A stretch of DNA of 64,000 nucleotides from Phaffia rhodozyma (Eukaryota; Basidiomycota; Tremellomycetes; Cystofilobasidiales; Mrakiaceae): contig JACGZH010000002.1 in assembly GCA_014706385.1 (NCBI GenBank), forward strand, positions 2,108,001 to 2,172,000, given 5' to 3'. Positions 1 through 10,361 of this stretch are shown here, piece by piece (the first letter of the stretch is position 1; each line of letters starts with the position of its first letter). The translations under genes and the position numbers were made by a program. The notes under the pieces are model-generated. The model was not told where the DNA came from. It saw only the letters and a program-made list of their open reading frames with translations, and made no database searches.

Positions 1-760
1 AAAAATGGAGAGGACTGTTCGAACTCCATCATCTCCACATACTCCACCATCTTCACCTGGGATTGTTCGAGGGAGTTCAAGATGGGATCGGGATCAGATG
101 GAACGATGACGAAGGTATTGACGATCTCAGGAAAGAAGGTGTTGGGTTCATAAAACTGGGATCTATTTATGCAAAAATACAGAGGAGGAGCGGTCAAAGA
201 GTTGAACTCGGGATGACAAGGAAGACACGAGATGGAGAACATCAAACTGACAGGACATCCAGAGGGATAGATAAATTGATCGTTTTCTTGAAGACCGGGT
301 CGGCAGAGTTGAGGCTGATTCGAGAGAAGACAACCTGGCTGTAAAGCGGTTGCCAATCTCCAAAGCGCGATGTTTCTGGATCAGGCCCTCCAAAAGATCT
401 ACCGTCTCTTATACCCGGCAACTCTTTTCCAAGCCTGACAAACACACTGGCTACAACATCAAACTGGGGAATATCTCCGCCATAGTAGCTAGTCACGGCA
501 TTCCAAGGGTAGGAGACCGTGGTTCCCCGATGAGGATCAAAGACCAGACGCCAGAAATACCTGGCCACTGAGAAGACAAGGTAGACAGCTCCACCGGAGA
601 TTCCGAGAACAACTAGGATGGCAATCAAGATGAGAAGACGACGGCGAGTCAGAACGGGTTTCCTACGTGTTCGGAGGGACAGGTGGTCGTCGGCTGAATC
701 CAAGAAGGAATCTGTAGACGCATGTTCTCGATTGAGAGGGGTGAGCAAGTGTTCCTCCAT
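1..760 (-). CDS. Unrecognised type II membrane protein, 3' end cut by window edge
   Basis: I do not recognise this family. The chosen start (MEEHLLTPLNREH) is the last in-frame Met before a short polar N-terminus. A basic stretch (RTRRKPVLTRRR) then precedes one strong hydrophobic segment at about residues 50-75, which suggests a single-pass type II protein with a lumenal or extracellular C-terminal domain. That domain contains SYPWNAVTSYYGGDIPQFD and ends the first exon at SIPLD. An intron at 156-256 joins it in frame to FYEPNTFFPEIVNTFVIVPS, which reads open to the window edge. Longer starts exist in frame (up to 961) but their sequence is Arg-rich and unlike a conserved N-terminus. It is divergent from the Cdc1/Ted1-like gene at 1577. 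The protein is real by exon logic; its function is unknown. Confidence 0.6.
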
Positions 761-1160
761 GATGGAGGATAATGGTGAAGGAATGATGGCAACACTCTCA
801 TCTTGTCTCACTTGATGTTCACCCTCACTTGTCCTTGGCCAGACGACCAGACGAACAAGGTTTGGAGGTAACGAACTCAACTCGGAACATATCACCGGGG
901 TCATACCGGGGCCACACCGGCTCCCACTGCGCCTTCTCCCGTGCCGGCGCCCGAAGATCACTCGGCTGGGTCTTCCGTACCAACATCAAGCTCAGAACAG
1001 ACATGCAGGTGGGTATGATGCGAATGGATGTCTATCGAATAAGGAGCAGCAAGGATTGGTCCGAGAGAGAAACCAGCATGCCATTGAAGAGTCCGGTCGG
1101 TCTGGATGTAAACAGACATTAACCGGAGCGCACACTTGCTCTGTACGTGCTCGCTTACCG

Positions 1161-1252
1161 ACACACAGACACACAGACACACAGACACACAGACACACAG
1201 ACACACAGACACACAGACACACAGACACACAGACACACAGACACACAGACAC
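1161..1252. repeat. Octanucleotide microsatellite (ACACACAG)n
   Basis: About 11.5 perfect head-to-tail copies of ACACACAG run from 1161 to 1252, followed by degenerate ACATAC/CACACG sequence. Because the unit is 8 nt long, each frame reads through all codon phases without a stop, so the tract makes spurious open frames ([12 protein letters not shown] peptides). Confidence 0.95.
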
Positions 1253-1414
1253 ATACATACATATCTGCTCTGGATACACACACGCACATGCTCATACACC
1301 AACACACACCCGCACGCACGCGTACACATACATACTCATCCGAGCCGATCTGCCCCCTATTAAAACAAGAGTGGGAGTGGGCAAGGTACAAGTGGGCGAA
1401 GCTGAGAGATGTGT

Positions 1415-1450
1415 GTCACGTGACTAATTTGCTGTGCATATTCACGTGAC
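1415..1450. promoter_or_regulatory. Two TCACGTGAC E-box palindromes upstream of the Cdc1/Ted1-like gene
   Basis: GTCACGTGAC, a perfect 10-bp palindrome, lies at 1415-1424, and TTCACGTGAC lies at 1441-1450. They are 129-155 bp upstream of the ATG at 1577. CACGTG flanked by T/A is the classical site of bHLH factors such as Cbf1 in fungi. Similar sites occur before other genes in this window (29362, 46880, 51741). Confidence 0.55.
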
Positions 1451-1576
1451 TTGCAGTCGGTTCCCCGCTTTGTTTAACCTTCGTGTCTTTTAAGTTTCGG
1501 CCGTTCAGGTAGCAACCTTTAGATCCCCCAACTACTACATCCAGCGTTCGTTCAGTCCTCTTGTTCTCGTTCTCCC

Positions 1577-4258
1577 ATGTCCTCAAACGTACTTAGAAGG
1601 AGAAGGTCAGCCGTGTCCCAGTCGGCAAGCATCGGTCTTCGGTTTGGGTGGATAGTGGTCGTGATCTGGTGCGAGGTTAGTTTCCGACACGTCCCTCCGT
1701 GTAACTTTGTTCTTTACCTTTGATTAGCCCCAGTGTATCCTCTACTTCTATCGTGGCCTATAGAATAGTGACCACTGTATCGTTTGTTCTTGCCTCTTTT
1801 CATTCATATACTCCCAACAGATCGGAGAGGTAATTCTCTGCTTGACTCTTTCGTGTCCTCGTTTCCATTTCTTCCACTGACCTTGTATCCCTTTTCTAGT
1901 TCTTCTGGTCAGCGTCTGCTTGTCGATGGTCCAGTTTAGAGAAACGACTTCAGAGAGTTCGTCCGGTCTTAGTCTCTCGTTTTGCTTTTCTTCCGCTTGT
2001 ATCCTTTGATACTAGCTCTCTTCCCGAAGCTGACGGTTGCTTGGCTTCATTTTCGGGACAATCTCAGAGTTCCAATCTCCCCTCTCGCTCCACACGCGTT
2101 CTCATTATCGCTGACCCTCAAGTGATAAACTTCGAGTCCTCTTCGGCTCGTCAAAGACCTTTCCGGTCACTCATCGACCGGTTCATCATCGACACATTCC
2201 TTAAGAAGAGTTGGTCTATCGCCCAGCGCTTCAAGCCAGACGCCGTCTTCTTCCTGGGAGACATGATGCATTCCGGCCGAGCGGCCACATTGGAAGGAGA
2301 GTGAGTCACCCCACTACATTCATGGGGATGAACTTGTATGCGTATACACAACGCATACTTCCCCTAGCTTGTTTCATTCTATCACCCTTTCTTTTTTGTA
2401 TTCAATCTCGACTGACCAGCCGTACTCTCTGAACTCAATCAACAACCAGATACTGGTCGTACGCCAGCCGGTTTAAACAGATCTTCAAACCAACTATGAA
2501 CGTACCGGTTTACTACATCCCAGGAAATCACGATGTAGTCAGTACATACATAGCCCTCCATCCGTTCCATGCCCTTCTCATCTCCTTTTCCTGTTCCCTT
2601 TCCTCTTGTTCATTTCACTTCTAGGGACTCGGCCCGTCCAGAGCATTCTCCACTCGAGCGAGAGAACGATATAAGCAAGCGTTTGGAGAAATCAACCATA
2701 CTGTTGACATCGGAAACCATACATTTGTCCTCCTCGAGCAAGTCCCGGTCGAGTTTATCTTTATTTTTTATTAAAAGCTCTGATCTGACAAACTGTCTTT
2801 CGCGTTTCTCTCAACAGCGCGCCAGGGATCATTGAGGAAGACTATAGACGTTACGCAGATCAGATTAGATTCGGCGATGCAGGCGATTCTGAGGGCGGTT
2901 CCATCGACTTTGTGGTCAAGCTGTCTGAGAGTATGTCCTTCTTTGTGCTCCTATCAGACACACCAAGATCATCCTGATATTGATCATCCTTCATCTTTCC
3001 ACAGATAAAACTAACTTTCCTCGGATCTTACTCACCCACGTGCCTCTCCACAGGAGGGAGCGTGTGGATTGTGGACCATTGAGAGAAAAAGGTCATATTG
3101 TCAATGGCGCCGGACTGGGCTACCAAAAATTACTGTACGTCTTTGTATCTATCTATCTGTCTATTTGTTCATTTATCGATTTGGTTTCAGATCACTGCTC
3201 TCTTTTCTTTTCACTCACTCTTCAATCGCTTTGCCTACCATTCACTTAGTGGTCGGGAGACCTCAGAGTTCCTAATGGAGCGGATAGCGCCTACTCTTAT
3301 CTTTAGCGGAGATGACCATGACATTTGTGAATATAGCCATCCGAACGGTGTCCGAGAGGTCACCGTCAAGGCGTTCACCATGGCTCTCGAGGTATCCCAG
3401 CCTGGCTTCCAGATCCTCAGTCTCGTTCCTTCCGATCCAGCCGAACCCTCGTTACCGACGCACGCCGACATGGCTTGCAATCTGCCTGACCAACTAGGAA
3501 TTTACAATCATATCTACCTTCCTCTCGCCCTTCTCACCGTACTCTTCCTCCTCTTCGTCAACATTCGTCGATCGATCCGGATGAGAGCGTACCCAAAATC
3601 AATCAATCTTCAGACATCCAACTTCTCTGCCCCTCCGACCCCGTCGATGAGCAGAGTATCGTCCAGTGCAGGTATTGCCGGTGGAGCGTTGAAGTCCCCT
3701 CGATTACCTACTTCATCTAGCGGCTTGCAACCTCCAGGAGCGATCCGTCGACCGTCCCGGTCGGTTCCTCCTTCGCCGTTGGGCAGTCCGAAACAGCTCT
3801 CCAGCGAACTGGACGACGCGGAGATCGGAGGGTACCCTTCGGAACCGAACCGGTTGTCTTATGATTTCCCGGATTCATACCATAACTCTGAGGAGTACCT
3901 GCCTGGTCTCGTCAGTACCGGCAGTAGTGGGGGCGGCGGTAGTGGGCAGAACGTCGGACTAGGGATCTTTGGAGCGCCGTTGCCTTCGCCTTCTGCCAGG
4001 CCAGGTATTCCTCGACGGCCGACTCGGATGGATTCAAGAAAGCTCGCGTCCGCCGCGTCCGCTAGTGAGGATGGTGTGCTCTCGAGTTGGAGGGAGGTCG
4101 CTAGAGATTTTAGCAGATCGTTCGGATTAGGAAGACGGTTCTGGAACTCGATCGGAGGAGAGGAGGGCCTGGTTGCCAGATGGACAGGGGAGTGCTTCGG
4201 AGTATTCTGGCCGAGCTTTGCTGTTTATCTTGTCGTCAACTTTTACTACTTCCTTTGA
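1577..4258 (+). CDS. CDC1: Cdc1/Ted1/PGAP5-type metallophosphoesterase (GPI-anchor remodelling)
   Basis: This is a calcineurin-like phosphoesterase with membrane segments. Family members act in the ER/Golgi and remove ethanolamine-phosphate from GPI-anchor mannoses. The metal-binding blocks appear in order across several exons: LIIADPQV, GDMMHSG, IPGNHDVGLGPSR, LLTHVPLHRR and SGDDHDICEY. The N-terminus has a hydrophobic segment after MSSNVLRRRR (FGWIVVVIW). A second segment (PLALLTVLFLLFVNI) follows the catalytic domain. A long Ser/Pro-rich cytosolic linker and a final hydrophobic stretch (FWPSFAVYLVVNFYYFL) complete the protein. Introns are short. The joins between 1676 and 1900 are uncertain: the small blocks around 1740-1765 and 1821-1829 do not join in frame with the obvious sites. 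Cdc1 and Ted1 are paralogues in yeast, and I cannot tell which one this is. Confidence 0.88.
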
Positions 4259-4890
4259 GGCATCCAAAGCATCGAGTTTTCTTTCTCTTTCTTTCTTCCT
4301 TTTTTTTCGGTTTCTATTCTTGTCCTACTTGATCTCGATTTGTATGTCGTTCGGACCATGTACATTCTTCTTTTCTTCTATCTGCCTTCCCTCAATCTTG
4401 CCCTTTTATCATCACCATTCAAACCAAGTGCATCCGACGTCTGTTGGTTTTTCTGTCTCATACCATTCCATTCTCGGTCCTCGCACCAATCGGATACACC
4501 ATCTAGGTTCTTTCTTTCCGACCTTGCTCTTGATTTCATACTGCCCTTTGTCTCGGTGGATAAGCTCTTTTATGCATCATCTTCTCCCATTTTATTCTCC
4601 TTTCAGTTTAGCATGACGTGTTCTGTCTTTGTGTTGTCCAAGATGGAAAGGGAAGTGCGCACTGAAGATGGAGAGACGTGGATGATGCTTCTTCTATGGG
4701 ACTGAACGCAAACGAAACGCGACGGATGAAGAAAAGAGAACATGGAGAATCAACTCTCGATCACTCTCCGTCCACCATCTCAATCTCCTCGCGTCTATCG
4801 CTCGACGACAGCATATACATACACGCAAACAACGACAGGATACTCGCCTGGTATTACGGATAGAGTACAGAAGGAGATATAGTAGAGACA
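4259..4890. other. Intergenic, CT-rich
   Basis: This holds the 3' region of the phosphoesterase gene and the promoter of the SRP receptor beta gene. It is dominated by pyrimidine tracts (for example 4275-4310). The open frames here are low-complexity Phe/Ser/Leu translations with no recognisable domain. I see no RNA gene. Confidence 0.6.
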
Positions 4891-6185
4891 ATGGGCAAAA
4901 CGTTGATCCAGTTTCCTAGCTCACCAGCGTTCGTAAACGCACTGAACGATGAAGAGACCTTGCTTGCTTTCTTGGGGACCATCGTCCTCGTTCTCATCAC
5001 CGGTTCGTCTGCTTTCTTGCTTTCTCGTACAATTTAGCCTCTATCTCTCTCTCTCTCGTGATGCTCATCTTTTCTCGTGCACCATGATAACCTTCATTGA
5101 CGATCGGGCTGGGGACTTTCTTACGTGACGGATAGCTATCTACTTTGTCTGGAGTAGCACGAACGATGCCCTAGAACGGACCATCATCCTCGTCGGTCCT
5201 CCCGGTTCTGGCAAGACATCAGTCTTTGCTGAGCTCGCTCATGGGTCTCGACCGGCTACCCATTCTAGTCTCAAGCCTTCAACGTCCCACTTTATTCTCG
5301 CTCCTCCCAAGACATCATCTTCCTCATCGTCCACTACGGGAACAAAGAACAAGGCCCAAGCTCGGAAATTCAAGATAATCGATTACCCAGGTCATCCGAG
5401 ACTCGCACAAGGTCTACAGGATTTGTTGTCCAGAGAGATCAGAGGAAAGAAGAGAGTCGCCGTCGTTTTTGTCGTCGATGGTGCTCAGAGTGGCAGAGAG
5501 AAAGAGATTGGTTCGGTTGTCGAGTACGTCCTCTCCTTTTTTTTTCTCTCTCTCTCTTCCGTACTGCCTTCACTTCCTCTTCTCCTTGCTCTACTTATCC
5601 TTCTTTTCGTTTCACTTTCTCACCCATTCGCACATCAAATCAAGCGCATTACTCCCCATCCTTCCTCACACACTCCCTCCTTCTCCTACACCCGTCCTAC
5701 TTCTCTCTACGAAACTCGATCTCGTTCCCAACTCGACGACCCGATCGTTAGCTGTTCCCAGACTTCACACCTCTCTCACCCGGGAGCTCAACGCTAGGAA
5801 ATCAGCCCTCGGCTCGACATCAGGCAAGATCGACCTGCTCGAGACCGACCAAGACGCCTCGGGATCTGCTTCTGCCGGCGGTTCCGGTGGTGACGGTGGT
5901 ATCGAACAGAGGGAATCAGTGGAGGAGGTGTTGAGGATGGGCGCCCCCGGCTCAAAGTGGAGATGGGAGGACTGGAAAGGAATCAGTTGGGCAGGGGGAT
6001 GGACAGGAAAGCCTGTCGGCGTTGGTCTCGGACGGCCCGCCGTCGGAGTGGGAAAAGAGAAAGAAAAGGCAAGCATCGTGGACGTGGAAGATGAGGAGCA
6101 GGATAAGGAGGAGAAGAAAAAGACAAAACCTGACGGGGAGGATGGATTGCAAGAGTTGAAGCAGTGGCTTTGGAACTTGAAGTGA
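4891..6185 (+). CDS. SRP102: Signal recognition particle receptor subunit beta
   Basis: This is an ER membrane small GTPase that anchors SRP receptor alpha and helps dock ribosomes for cotranslational targeting. The N-terminus carries one transmembrane segment (LLAFLGTIVLVLITGAIYFVW), interrupted by an intron at 5003-5135. The G1/P-loop is LVGPPGSGKTS, the G3-like motif is IIDYPGHPRL, and the G4 equivalent is LLLSTKLDL. A second intron at 5524-5644 (donor GTACGT) joins GSVVD to ALLPILPH in frame. The C-terminal part is longer than in yeast Srp102: a Gly/Ser loop, a Lys/Glu-rich stretch (DEEQDKEEKKKTK), and an ending in LKQWLWNLK. The P-loop and the YPGHPRL motif make the assignment firm. Confidence 0.93.
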
Positions 6186-6289
6186 GGAAAAGAAGGATAG
6201 TTGGGCGTTAAAAAAGGGGGGAGGATACAATACTTCTCCAGAGAGATGGGGACTTGTCCTCTCGGTTGTGTTCTGTCAATCTTGGGCTC

Positions 6290-6295
6290 AATAAA
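6290..6295 (+). terminator. Putative polyadenylation signal AATAAA
   Basis: AATAAA lies 104 nt after the stop codon of the SRP receptor beta gene, in a position typical of a poly(A) signal. Fungal signals are degenerate, so this is only suggestive. Confidence 0.4.
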
Positions 6296-6500
6296 GTAAA
6301 GATTATGAACATGTTGGAAAGAGAGAGATATGCGCGCATTCAGCTTGAACAAAGAGAGAAATGCCGAATGTCCTCCACAAGACGATCTCTATGTCTCATG
6401 TACAACAACTCTTGCCGAAAGAACCGTCTGTCTTTGTGTTTGTAAGTTTTATACATGTTAAGAACTCCTAAGGAACCCTAATCCCTCTTGTTGTTTTGAT

Positions 6501-8235
6501 CTAATCGTCATGCTCCTCGTCCGGCTTTTCTACCGGCGTCCACTCTGCGATCCTTCCAAACCTACCCTCAATCTTCCGCTCCACAGCATCCTCTTCCCTC
6601 TGACAGATCCCCAATAATCTATCCCTCACATCCTGCCTATCGATCCATCGCTCGAAAACCTCGATCAAGCCACCTCCGGAGACGATGGTATCATGAAACG
6701 AATGATCAGTGTATACATGACCTCCTGGAACGGACCAGGATGAACTTAGAGGGAGTTGGGCGATTTGAAGCTTGAGATGTTCGAATGACGGTGGTTGAAT
6801 GTATTTGGAGTTGATGTTCCGATCAGAGTACAGAGCTCGACCGAGTGGTTTGTATGGGTAAGGTCGTCTTGAGACGAAGGCATACAGCAATTCAAGACGA
6901 ACAATTAGTTTCTTTTCCTTGAACCAAAAGAGCAGAAGGGGATGAAACGATAGGCTAGAGAAGATACGCACTCGATGCCCTCTTGACGAGGTGGGAAGTA
7001 TACTATATATGTCAAATAAGATCAGTCATTCAGTGATCTCGGCGGCCTGTTGACGAGTACATGGAGAGAGAGAAATCATATAAAGAAGAATACATACCCT
7101 CGGTTAATCCGATATCTTTCTCGTAAGCTTCTATCGCTAACGTAAAGATTCGCTCTTCGAACTTAAAGTCTATATAGGCCGTTCCCAATCAGATTTGAGC
7201 ACATGGAAGAAGCATTGAATCACAAATGGACGTACTGGCGACATAGAAAGGAAAGTAGATCGGAGTTGCATCAAGCTATGAATCATGATTGGTTTTCATC
7301 ATACAAGTTCGGTCAACCAGGACCAATTTAGTTTGACTCTTTGACGCAACAGACGGAGAATGCAAGTGTAAATTCCGTTGACTGACCTTGTGAAACTTGA
7401 TAGACTCCTTGTCGACATAGTCCCAAACTCTATCTCTGCGCGAGCCATCGAAGTGTTTGGCCAGTTCTGGAAGTGAGAGTGGTGAAAGTTCGAACGGCAG
7501 AGGGGAGACGTCCATGCCCATCTGATGTAAATGTTCATCTGGGTTATATCGCTTGAGATAGTCTGGTAGTCGTTCGAGTGACGGTCGGAGACATATCTTG
7601 GAGAGCGGATCGAAAGATGTTCCTATAGGAGAACGGCAAAAGCAACATTCAGAATGAGTTTGGCTCTTCTCTCATTTCTTCTCGTCTCTCTGCCGGTGGA
7701 TGGGATTTCGAGGAAGGAATTACAATGTAGAAGGACAAGATGAACAAGAAGAAAGCTCACCCGGGAAGAACATGTTTCCGATCTTGACGTTGACGACCGT
7801 CTGCATCTTTTCTTCGTCCACCTTGGCGAAGAACGAGTCTGGATCAGATGCTCTGAGAGCTTCCTCCATTGCATGGAGTGCTCTGAACGAGCAGTCTGTC
7901 TTCACACTCCAACCTGGTACATAGACTGCCTTCCATTCGATGAGTTCCACTTTTGATTTAAAGTACTCTGGTCCGACGAACGCTTCACCCAGCCCGTGGA
8001 CCAGGTTTGTGAACGATAGAACGGGCGCGATGGAGAACAGTTTGAGTCGGTCGAGCGCGAGCTTGGTTGGCGTAGCGAAAGGGACGGCATAGATGTCTGA
8101 TTGATCTGGAAGATACACTGATTTCGACCGGGTTTGCCGTCTAAAGGTACTTACCAGGCGATTAGAACGAGGAAGAGAACGTAGCTTGTTTGAAGGATTA
8201 AGAAGAGACATGACTTGAGAGCGGCAGGACGACAA
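6501..8235 (-). CDS. Conserved hypothetical protein, possibly mitochondrial
   Basis: I do not recognise the family. The first exon (8235 or internal Met at about 8211, down to about 7759) has a basic Ser/Arg-rich N-terminus (NKLRSLPRSNRLVSTFRRQT), like a mitochondrial presequence. It then reads PFATPTKLALDRLKLFSIAP and FVGPEYFKSKVELIEWKAVY. Splicing joins it to exons reading GTSFDPLSKICLRPSLERLP, LDATPIYFPFYVA, NFKFEERIFTLAIEAYEKDI and VYFPPRQEGIE. The last exon has PYPYKPLGRALYSDRN and ends in EWTPVEKPDEEHDD. All joins keep frame with GT...AG sites, so the gene is real. I see no enzymatic motif. The C-terminus is acidic and Trp/Asp-rich. Confidence 0.65.
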
Positions 8236-8470
8236 TGGGATGATGGCGATGGTGATGGAAGAAGGTGAGAAAGTTCAATCCATCTTCGTCCGCACAAGAC
8301 CGAATGGAAATCTTTCTTTTGGCTTTCATTCGTTCAAGAAGGAGTTGTCTCAATCCTCTCATCCATCAAGTTCTCGATTTAAACTCCTTTCATGTTTGTT
8401 CTGAACGAACACATTCACAGTTCTACAAAGATGGTATTATAGTCAAGATTTGATCGAGCGCGCCTTTATC

Positions 8471-9530
8471 CTATCTCTGACTGCCACCAGAGGGCGGAGG
8501 AGGCAACATGAACAACCCCCCACCGCCACCTCCCTCCGGTTTCTTCGGTCTGGGCTTTCCGGAAGCTCCAGGGATACTGATAGAAAATGTTTGGCCTTCC
8601 TTCAAGCTGAAGTCTCTCTTGGGCTCGGTCTTAGCGGTCGAAGAGGCGGTAGAAGAGGAAGAAGAGGCCGGCGACGAGGCGCTAGAGAGATGCTTCAAGT
8701 GGTCCTGCAAAGCGACTGTTCAATGGTAACGAAGCAAGGAAGAGCCAGTCAGGATAGCGCACATGAGTTCCTCACGAGTAAAACTTGAAGAGATCTACGA
8801 ACCGTTGAAATCGAATGCATCGCCTCTTTCCTCAAAGCTGTTTGTTCCGAGACAATCGAAGGTAGAAGTGAGCCGAAACACATGACAGAACATCAAATCC
8901 AGGAATCACAAAGAGAATGGGTACATATTAGCAAAAATTCATTGTTCAGCTCATGAAGAAGGAAGTAGAACAGACGACTGACCCCATCCCGATACTTGCT
9001 TTCCGACCAGACTCATCTACAATCCTCAAAACAAAGTATCGAGAGCTATCCAAGACAGGTTCAACCGAGCTTCCCGGAGGATCATAGGGACAGTTTGCAA
9101 ACATTTCGCCTGTGTTAGAGTCCTTGAGTAGTGATTGAGTCGCATTCAAGAGGATACCAGAGAGAAACGGGAAGCGATCGATATATCAGCAAAGAGGGAT
9201 GATAGGATGATAGGAGTCGCCCAGATGGTCTCGGACTGACCTCCAGCTTGATCACTGCATGGCCACCTTTCTGCAAGATCCGAAGTCTGCCCTCCCACAT
9301 GAAGGAATCCTCTCCCCAGTCCTGGGCTTTCCAGCCGCTCAAGTTTGGTCGGGGCGGAATCTTATACACTGGGTAAGAGGAGTCGTAGATTCGAGATGGG
9401 CAAGGCAGAAAGTCGAACGATGAGCAAGAGGAGAAAGAGCAAAGAGAAAGCAAAACATCGCACCTTTCACATTCCGACAGATAAACAGAACAGTCTCTAT
9501 CGCGTCGTCGGTATCGATCAGGGATGCCAT
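8471..9530 (-). CDS. NECAP: NECAP-like adaptin-ear-binding coat-associated protein
   Basis: This is an endocytic accessory protein with a PH-like (PHear) fold that binds AP-1/AP-2 adaptors on clathrin coats. Exons in order: MASLIDTDDAIETVLFICRN; VYKIPPRPNLSGWKAQDWG through to GHAVIKLE; DSNTGEMFANCPYDPPGSSV through to ESGRKASIGMG; FEERGDAFDFN; and VALQDHLKHL with the tail. These blocks match the NECAP domain from end to end, including the KEGQTFSISI strand after a Ser-rich linker. The tail ends in a poly-Gly and Pro stretch (LPPPPSGGSQR). The C-terminal WVQF-type AP-2 ear-binding motif of animal NECAPs is absent. The start Met lies directly before the conserved domain. Confidence 0.92.
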
Positions 9531-9659
9531 GTCAGAAGGTTGAGCAGAAGAAATCGAATGCGGGGCTGATGATGGCTGATGGAGAGTGAAAGAAAAGGCC
9601 GGATGGAAATCTCTCCATCACATTGTTGATAACCAACTCTCTTCATCCTATCAACCATC

Positions 9660-10089
9660 ATGAACACCGAAGGAGAGATCGAACATCTCAAGGTATAGTC
9701 ATGCCTCTCAACATCTGACAGCTGTATAGCTCGCGTGTGCTTATGCTCATACTAACATATCCATATCCGCGCACTCAGGTCGAGATTACCCGGCTTGGAG
9801 CTCCGAACGCTGAGGGAAAGACATCTGTGAAGTTTGGAAAGCTTGTTCGAGATGAACGGGTAGAGAATATCTGTATGTTTGGTCTCTTATCGAACAGCTT
9901 GCCTGGTTCTGTCTTGTCACTGAGCATGTGTCTCTCGTTCTTGGCTACCGTATTCAAACATCTGCAGTCGAAGCTCTGGTTGGAACGTTACGAGCAGCCA
10001 AAAGGAAGAAGGTCGTAGCATACGACTCGGAGATGCTTTTACAAGGAGTTCATGATGATGTTGACATCATCCTGTTGACAGGGCCTTGA
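9660..10089 (+). CDS. Costars family protein (ABRACL-like), 82 residues
   Basis: This is a small actin-linked protein of the Costars family, known from Dictyostelium and from animal ABRACL/STARS. Three exons (33, 94 and 122 nt; introns 9693-9778 and 9873-9967) give 82 residues, the usual family length. It starts MNTEGEIEHLK and continues VEITRLGAPNAEGKTSVKFG. The C-terminal half has the family blocks FEALVGTLRAAKRKKVV and LLQGVHDDVDIILL. The gene is easily missed because the first exon encodes only 11 residues. It is divergent from NECAP with only 129 bp between start codons, so the two probably share a promoter. Confidence 0.92.
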
Positions 10090-10361
10090 TGAAGGGGATA
10101 CGGAGAGAAAGAAGAAGGACAAGACCTACTGTATAGATTACTTTCATAAACTGAATGGGATGAATCGTCAGAAGCAGATGATCTGGATCGTATGGACACA
10201 TTGATCTTGCTAGGAGCATACACCTATGTTGGACGAACCGTCGGCTCAGTGTGTCTCTGCTGCTTCAAAGGATCAGCGAACTGGCTCTGCCTAGCTCTTA
10301 ATTCGGGTCTGAAAGAAACAGTTCTGTGTTGTATGTCCTGGGATTCGCCTTCATTTTTATT

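Larger units (their letters stand above)
761..1576. promoter_or_regulatory. Divergent intergenic region with microsatellite and E-boxes
   Basis: This 816-bp stretch separates two divergent genes. It holds an octanucleotide microsatellite (1161-1252), further CA-rich sequence to about 1345, and two CACGTG elements close to the plus-strand gene. Open frames across the repeat exist on both strands and in all frames only because the repeat unit lacks stop codons. No conserved protein or RNA gene was seen. Confidence 0.6.

Noticed and set aside
958..1449. Open frames on both strands across the octanucleotide repeat
   Set aside because: The 8-nt unit lacks stops in any phase, so long frames arise automatically; the peptides are pure [12 protein letters not shown] repeats.
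1821..1829. Possible 9-nt microexon (IGE) in the Cdc1/Ted1-like gene
   Set aside because: It has AG before and GT after, but the preceding exon does not join in the needed phase with the obvious donor, so it stays unproven.
4173..4705. Phe/Ser-rich frames after the Cdc1/Ted1-like gene
   Set aside because: They come from CT-rich 3' and promoter sequence; no domain or codon-level conservation is visible.
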